From NCBI RefSeq assembly GCF_000002425.4, contig NC_037257.1, positions 7,980,533 to 8,044,532 of the forward strand: a stretch of DNA of 64,000 bases. Reading direction: 5' to 3'. A program made the position numbers and the translations under genes. The DNA is from Physcomitrium patens (Eukaryota > Streptophyta > Bryopsida > Funariales > Funariaceae). Numbering within the stretch: the stretch's first letter is position 1; each line of letters begins with the position of its first letter. The notes under the pieces were generated by a model. That model made no database searches. It saw only the letters and a program-made list of their open reading frames with translations, and was not told the DNA's origin. This document shows positions 58,935 through 64,000 of the stretch, piece by piece.

Positions 58935-61400
58935 TACATTCAACAATCAATACTTTCTATTTGAAAATAATATCATCGTATTGGTCCTGAAGCAAGCATA
59001 TACTATTTATAGCCAAAGACTTTTATGTGCTTAGATTTTTTTTTAAAACCTATTTATTCTAGGTTCAAAACAGGTTACAATTTATTTTTTAACTATTTTT
59101 TATAAAGTTGGTATAAAAGACTCTTATTCTATTTCCAAATTGATTTGACTATAGGGCATTTTAAACATATATAGACATCAATTGTTAGAATAGATAAAAT
59201 ATACTATAGATTACATAAGAATGTAAATAAAAATTATGACTCTATTTGTTGAATCTATTCACATAGTAGAACAAAATTTAATGTGTTGTAAAATTTGATA
59301 GCAAAGAATTAATCTATAAACAATGATTGAATTCTAAATCAAAAAGATGTTCTTAGTAGTAAGTTAATTTCACTTTTATTTTTTTATGTCTATTAATATT
59401 ATATTAAAAATTTAAACAAGGTGTGTTGGTATATTACATAGTTATAATTTTTTTTCTAATTTACATAAAGACCAAATTTTCTGAAAAAGCTATGAATATA
59501 CCTAAATTAGCATCTAATTTATTTTTTTAGACTTCAATAAAATTATTCAGGTTTTTTTACTTGGCTAATAAAAAACTATTTTTGTAGATATAAAAACTTT
59601 AATTTATGAGATTTGTTGGATAATTAATTCGAAATTCAGTAATTTTTGTGATAAATAAATAATATACTATTAGATATTTTTATCTAATATTTTAGAAAGA
59701 ATGGTTCTTAGAGAATAAATTTAATTTATACTTACTATTTTTTTCTAATAAATAGTATTTTAGAGATTTTAAGTAAATTTAGATCCTCAACTTAGTATTT
59801 TTATTGATGTATCTAAAAATTTCTGTAAAATATTATCTTATATTTTGATGAAATGTAATTTGAGAAGAAATAAATTTGGCATAAATCCTATAAGCAATAT
59901 ATAGTTTTATATAATGACACTACATTATCTAAGATGTTATAGAAGAAATGAAGGTCTTTCACTTTTATTATTTAAATTAATGTAGATAGTTTATAATATG
60001 AATTTTAATACCTATGTCAATATTTAATATTTAGTTATTTTAAAAAAAATTACCAATTATTTTTAAAATTATTTCTATATTAATTTTTTAATATATGTGT
60101 AATAAATCTATAAATAATTAATTATATTTTTATTTTATTTTATAGAATTTATTGACAATTACATGATTTTTATATTAGTAGTTGACTTGTTTCATAAGTG
60201 GATCTATTGAATGTTATGAAGAATAGACTCTTACCTTTATTTTGCACAAAGGTAGTTTTTATTTAACTTGAACTATCAATAATGTTTTATACTAAGATGA
60301 AAAGACTACCTAATTATTTAATTATTGAATATGTCTTCATAAGTACTTTCAAATAATACATTATAAATGTTATTAAATAAAATACCAACTACTAATTGTA
60401 TTATTAAAAATCAAAAGTTTCTTCTAAAATTGTGATAGTTATTGAATCTTGTGATAGTTATTGATACTATTGTGATACTTATTGAATCTTGATACTTATT
60501 TGAAAAACATGTCTCTTTAAAATCTTTATTTCAATTTTATAGTCATAAAGGTTGAAACAATTTAAATAATTTATTTAGAAATTTTACAAATGACAATTCT
60601 TAAGGTGAATATGCCAAATCTTGGTTCTCTATCTTTCAAGACTTAAATCTTAGACTTATTCTTTTAAGATGTATACCATCTTGTTGCCAATAGTTGGTCT
60701 TTAATTTTCATAGATACTATTTATCAAATATAGTATAAAATTCTACTAAATTTTCAAGATTTTATATGGCTATCACATACATTAATTAATATCATAATTG
60801 TGTCAATGTATAAGATATTCTATCTTTTTTTATAAAAAATTGCCTTGAATCTAAAAAAATTTCTATTTAAAATTCATGATTATTATCTATTTTGATAGAA
60901 GATGGTAATACTTTATTTTTTAAATATTCTAATTTTAATATAGGACTAGAGAAAAGACATATAGAATAAAAGATTAATCTTTATTGATTGCAATAATTAC
61001 AATAAATATGCAATTAAATTGATATATTTTTAAATAATAAATAGAAAAAATCTTTGATAACCTATCTTATTAAAAGATCAATTTTTTTTAATATTACAAT
61101 AAAATAATTATGTCTTATGATTAACTTTAAATAAATTTTATTTTATTCTAAAGGTATTCATAATATTATTATTTTTTTTGTTTTTTTAGCCTCATTTAGC
61201 TTTATCATAATTTTTATGTAAAGATATATTATTTTATTTGCTAAATTCTCTATTTTTATATTTTTATATTTTTAATTTTTTTAAAAATAAAAAATAAAAT
61301 TATGGATGATAATTATAATTTCCAAAAATAAATAAAAATAATTATTGAATAGAAGAATGTACTATGTTAAAAGATAAAAAATTTGTTTAATTATCTTAGT
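57130..61400. other. AT-rich block, probable decayed retroelement DNA
   Basis: Extremely AT-rich with (TA)n runs at 57467-57490, 58618-58650 and 58902-58929. A local duplication built on GTGATAGTTATTGAATCTT lies at 60433-60496. There is no open gene. Its continuity with the integrase fossils to the right suggests retroelement origin, but protein motifs were not readable here. Confidence 0.5.
58618..58650. repeat. (TA)n microsatellite
   Basis: A perfect TA run of about 33 bases. Confidence 0.9.
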
Positions 61401-61745
61401 AATAATTGATTTTGCATTAAAAATACTATTTCAACATTTAATTCATATGTTACATATATCTATTAGTTTGAGGATAAAAAAATTAATAATATCTTAAAAT
61501 TAATATTTAATGTATTAAAAAAATCTTCTAAATCTTGATATAAATTAGAGCTATCAATTAAATATAATGTCATTTGAAAGTCTAGGATACTGATAAATAT
61601 TAAAATTTATTTTTTATTTCTTTAAAAATAATAATATTTTTATATTATAAAAAATACATCATTTTGATTAAATAATCTATTATTATAAAAATAATATTAT
61701 AAGAATTCAAAATTAAAAATCTTATAAGGAACTCTATAGAAATTA
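61400..61745 (-). mobile_element. Ty3/gypsy integrase fossil, copy A
   Basis: Read on the minus strand, this stretch still encodes the integrase core in decayed form. NSYNIIFIIIDYLIKM corresponds to the usual YDxIxVIVDRLxKM block around the first catalytic Asp. FISRF follows, and then YPQTNRY, which corresponds to the gypsy hallmark HPQTDGQTE. Multiple stop codons and frameshifts interrupt it. It was identified from motif order and spacing, and it is dead. Confidence 0.8.
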
Positions 61746-62439
61746 ATTAATCAAAGTTGCTTCAAAATAAGTTAAGGTTGAAGAAGTGCAAAGGTTCAAA
61801 AATATGGTGTCAAGGACAAAATATTTACATATTTATTAGAATTTAGAAGTATTTATGAGTGTAAAAGTCTTATTAGAAGAAAAATTACAAAAATGGAGTC
61901 TTAGTAAGTCTTGGAGGCAATTATCTTAGTTAGTGTAGTATTTCCACTCATTATTGAGTATTAATGATTAGTAATTGAGACCAATGTCTTCATTGGCTTC
62001 CTATCTACATATATTACTTATAAATCCTATCAATGATTAGTTAGTGGTTAGAAGAAGCATGAAAAAGAACTTCATGTCTTTTTAGTTAATTATATATATA
62101 AAAAATATTTAGTGGATTTAAATTAATTTTATTACTATAAAAAATCACCAAGATAGAAAAATAAAGCCTTATATGGATATTAGCATTCTAGAAATATTAT
62201 AAGATTTTTTTGGAATTTATTTAGAATTTATTTAGGATTTTTTATGAATTTTTAGAGAAAATTTCAAGACCTTGGTAAAATTGAATTTTACCACTTTGAG
62301 AGCCATTATGAAGAAATGAAGCAAGTTTTGAAGACTATACGAGGTTTTCAAGCTAATTAGGTGTTTTTGAATACCTTGGTGAAATAAAAAATATAAAAAA
62401 AGTAATTTTACTAGTAGAAAATAGGAGGATCAGCAGCTA

Positions 62440-62640
62440 ATATAGTCCTTATAGGAAGAGGTGCACAATTCCGATGTGGATTGTAGCACCTTGGGTATAG
62501 GTAGGAAGATAAGATTAAGGCCTCAAGGCCTCTTTAAACAACTAACATACATTACATTTGAACCTTGGTGAGGCTCAAACTCCTGACTTCTTAATCAAGT
62601 TACCTTGGAGGTAAAACTTATTCACTTCACTATTTTATTA
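62440..62640. other. GC-richer patch between the two integrase fossils
   Basis: About 200 bases of balanced sequence (including AAGGCCTCAAGGCCT) inside AT-rich DNA. It is possibly a less decayed or younger transposon fragment. It encodes nothing recognisable. Confidence 0.35.
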
Positions 62641-62855
62641 TTTACGTTCTATCTTTAATCTATCTTAACTTACACATAGTAACTTGGAATTACATAATTT
62701 TTATGTCATTGGAAAGATAAAAAATTGTATATTTAAAAATATATTTTTTACTTTTTACTTTTACTTTTTTCTGGATGAAAATCTAGTAAAAAAACTGTGA
62801 CTAGTTTTGTAGTATACAATTGCTTGATTGCACTTGTTTTACTTGTTTTGTGTTG

Positions 62856-62882
62856 TTTTTTTTTTTTTTTTTTTTTTTTTTT
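62856..62882 (+). repeat. Poly-T tract (about 27 T)
   Basis: An uninterrupted T run. It could be a reverse-strand poly-A from an inserted retroposed sequence, but no adjacent gene or SINE is recognisable. Confidence 0.85.
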
Positions 62883-63028
62883 GTTCTTGTTTATTACTAC
62901 TTCTACTTCACTCCACCAATTACAAGCAACTCTTAATTGAAGCCATCTTGTAATTTGGGGTGAGGGAGAAATTTATCCTCACAAATACTAAATATAAATT
63001 ATAATAAAGATATGATTTAATGGATATA

Positions 63029-63030
<2 letters not shown>

Positions 63031-63062
<32 letters not shown>
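63031..63062. repeat. (TA)n microsatellite
   Basis: A perfect TA run of about 32 bases. Confidence 0.9.
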
Positions 63063-63068
<6 letters not shown>

Positions 63069-63319
63069 TTATATAATATTAAATATTCTTATAATTAGTA
63101 TAAATTTTGACTAATTAGAAGTTCTTTCTAAATAACATTGTCATTTTGAAATAAATTTATAACTTTAATAAGTTCTTTGCTACAGAATTTAAAATTATTT
63201 TTAATTCTTGAATTGTTTTTGGAATAAAAATCAGTAGATTAAAGTCCATCATTTGCATCTAATTGCAATAGAACCATATTCAATATAAAATTTGATATAT
63301 CTATTTTTATAAAATAATT

Positions 63320-63720
63320 AAATTTCTTAGAATAAATATCCATTTGTTTATATATTTGAGAATGAAAAGCCAAAGTTAATTTTATATCCACCTTCAATAT
63401 CTTAAAAAATATTTTCCAAAACCTTGATACAAATTAGATTTTTCTATCTAATATAATATTCTATGGAAATTTATGATAGCTATAAATATTATTAATAAAA
63501 ATTTAGCTATTGATTCATCTTTGATAGATTTTGTATATGATAAAAAAATGTGCCATCTTGATAAAATAATCTACTATCACAAATATAAAATCATAAGAAT
63601 CTAAAATTAAAAGATCTATGATTAAATCTATAAAAATAAAAAACCATAGTTATTCTAGTATAGATTTAAAAAAAATATTTTTTATTCTTCATCTTATCTC
63701 CCTATCTTAAAAAATATCAC
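63320..63720 (-). mobile_element. Ty3/gypsy integrase fossil, copy B
   Basis: On the minus strand the order of motifs is that of gypsy integrase. A degraded zinc-finger-like C-x-I block lies near 63700. DSYDFIFVIVDYFIKMAHF (first catalytic Asp) follows at about 63602-63545. Next come NIILDRK (second Asp region), then RFWKIFF, then AFHSQIYKQMD, corresponding to FHPQTDGQTE. In-frame stops occur between the blocks, so it is not functional. It is better preserved than copy A, in the same orientation and about 1.9 kb away. No LTRs could be delimited. Confidence 0.85.
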
Positions 63721-64000
63721 ACAATTATACATAGACTTTAATTATTTTTTATATTTGATACCACAATAAATCTCTTGATTTTAATTCCAAAAACTTATTG
63801 TACATAAAATGTTATATAGTTAAGAAGTTGTGACAATCATAAAGATTACATAATTATCTTTCATTTTTTGAAATATACAAGTATTCCTTGAAATAGAATA
63901 GATTGTTTTTGAATTCTAATTTTGAAGTATCATGAGATTTAGGTATATTATTCTTAATATCATGAATAAAAAGATGTAAGAACATATTTGATTAAACTTG

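Overview
The window is nuclear DNA of a land plant, most likely a moss. The evidence is four intron-rich genes of plant families: a type III beta phosphatidylinositol 4-kinase with plant-type charged repeats, an ABCF (GCN20-type) ATPase, a TLDc-domain protein and a GPI-anchored COBRA-like protein. They sit in moderate-GC islands separated by very AT-rich, repeat-filled blocks. Assignment to moss (a Physcomitrium/Funaria-like genome) is inference from this genome style and from the sequences being plant-like but divergent. No species-specific marker was seen.

Layout. 1-3.9 kb: moderate-GC sequence with no recognisable gene. 3.9-7.6 kb: AT-rich block. 7.65-10.4 kb: leader and promoter region of the PI 4-kinase, with a poly-T tract, a GA-rich stretch, a probable 5'-UTR intron and upstream AUGs. 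10.38-17.90 kb (+): PI4Kbeta, 16 coding exons, 1220 aa. 20.08-22.87 kb (+): ABCF1-type protein, 5 coding exons, 597 aa. 24.67-28.69 kb (-): TLDc protein starting MGNS, 10 coding exons, 546 aa, convergent with ABCF. 29.5-39.25 kb: AT-rich block holding a 49-bp tandem array (32.5-32.86 kb) and a small GC island (33.4-34 kb). 39.25-43.1 kb: a second moderate-GC stretch with weak ORFs only. 43.1-46.85 kb: AT-rich, microsatellites. 46.85-48.9 kb: a GC island with small hydrophobic reading frames. 51.52-54.61 kb (+): COBRA-like protein, 5 coding exons, 709 aa. 54.6-57.1 kb: weak ORFs. 57.1-64 kb: AT-rich block with two decayed Ty3/gypsy integrase copies on the minus strand.

Exon boundaries were built by hand from splice consensus, reading-frame phase and family conservation. 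In all four genes the phases close exactly. The genes do not form one pathway: they act in phosphoinositide signalling at Golgi membranes, ribosome-associated translation control, a TLDc protein probably anchored at a membrane, and cell-wall cellulose organisation. The most unusual features are a 30-bp near-perfect hairpin inside an ABCF intron, a palindrome-bearing 49-bp tandem array, a GC-AG intron in the TLDc gene, and the pair of deaminated gypsy integrase fossils.
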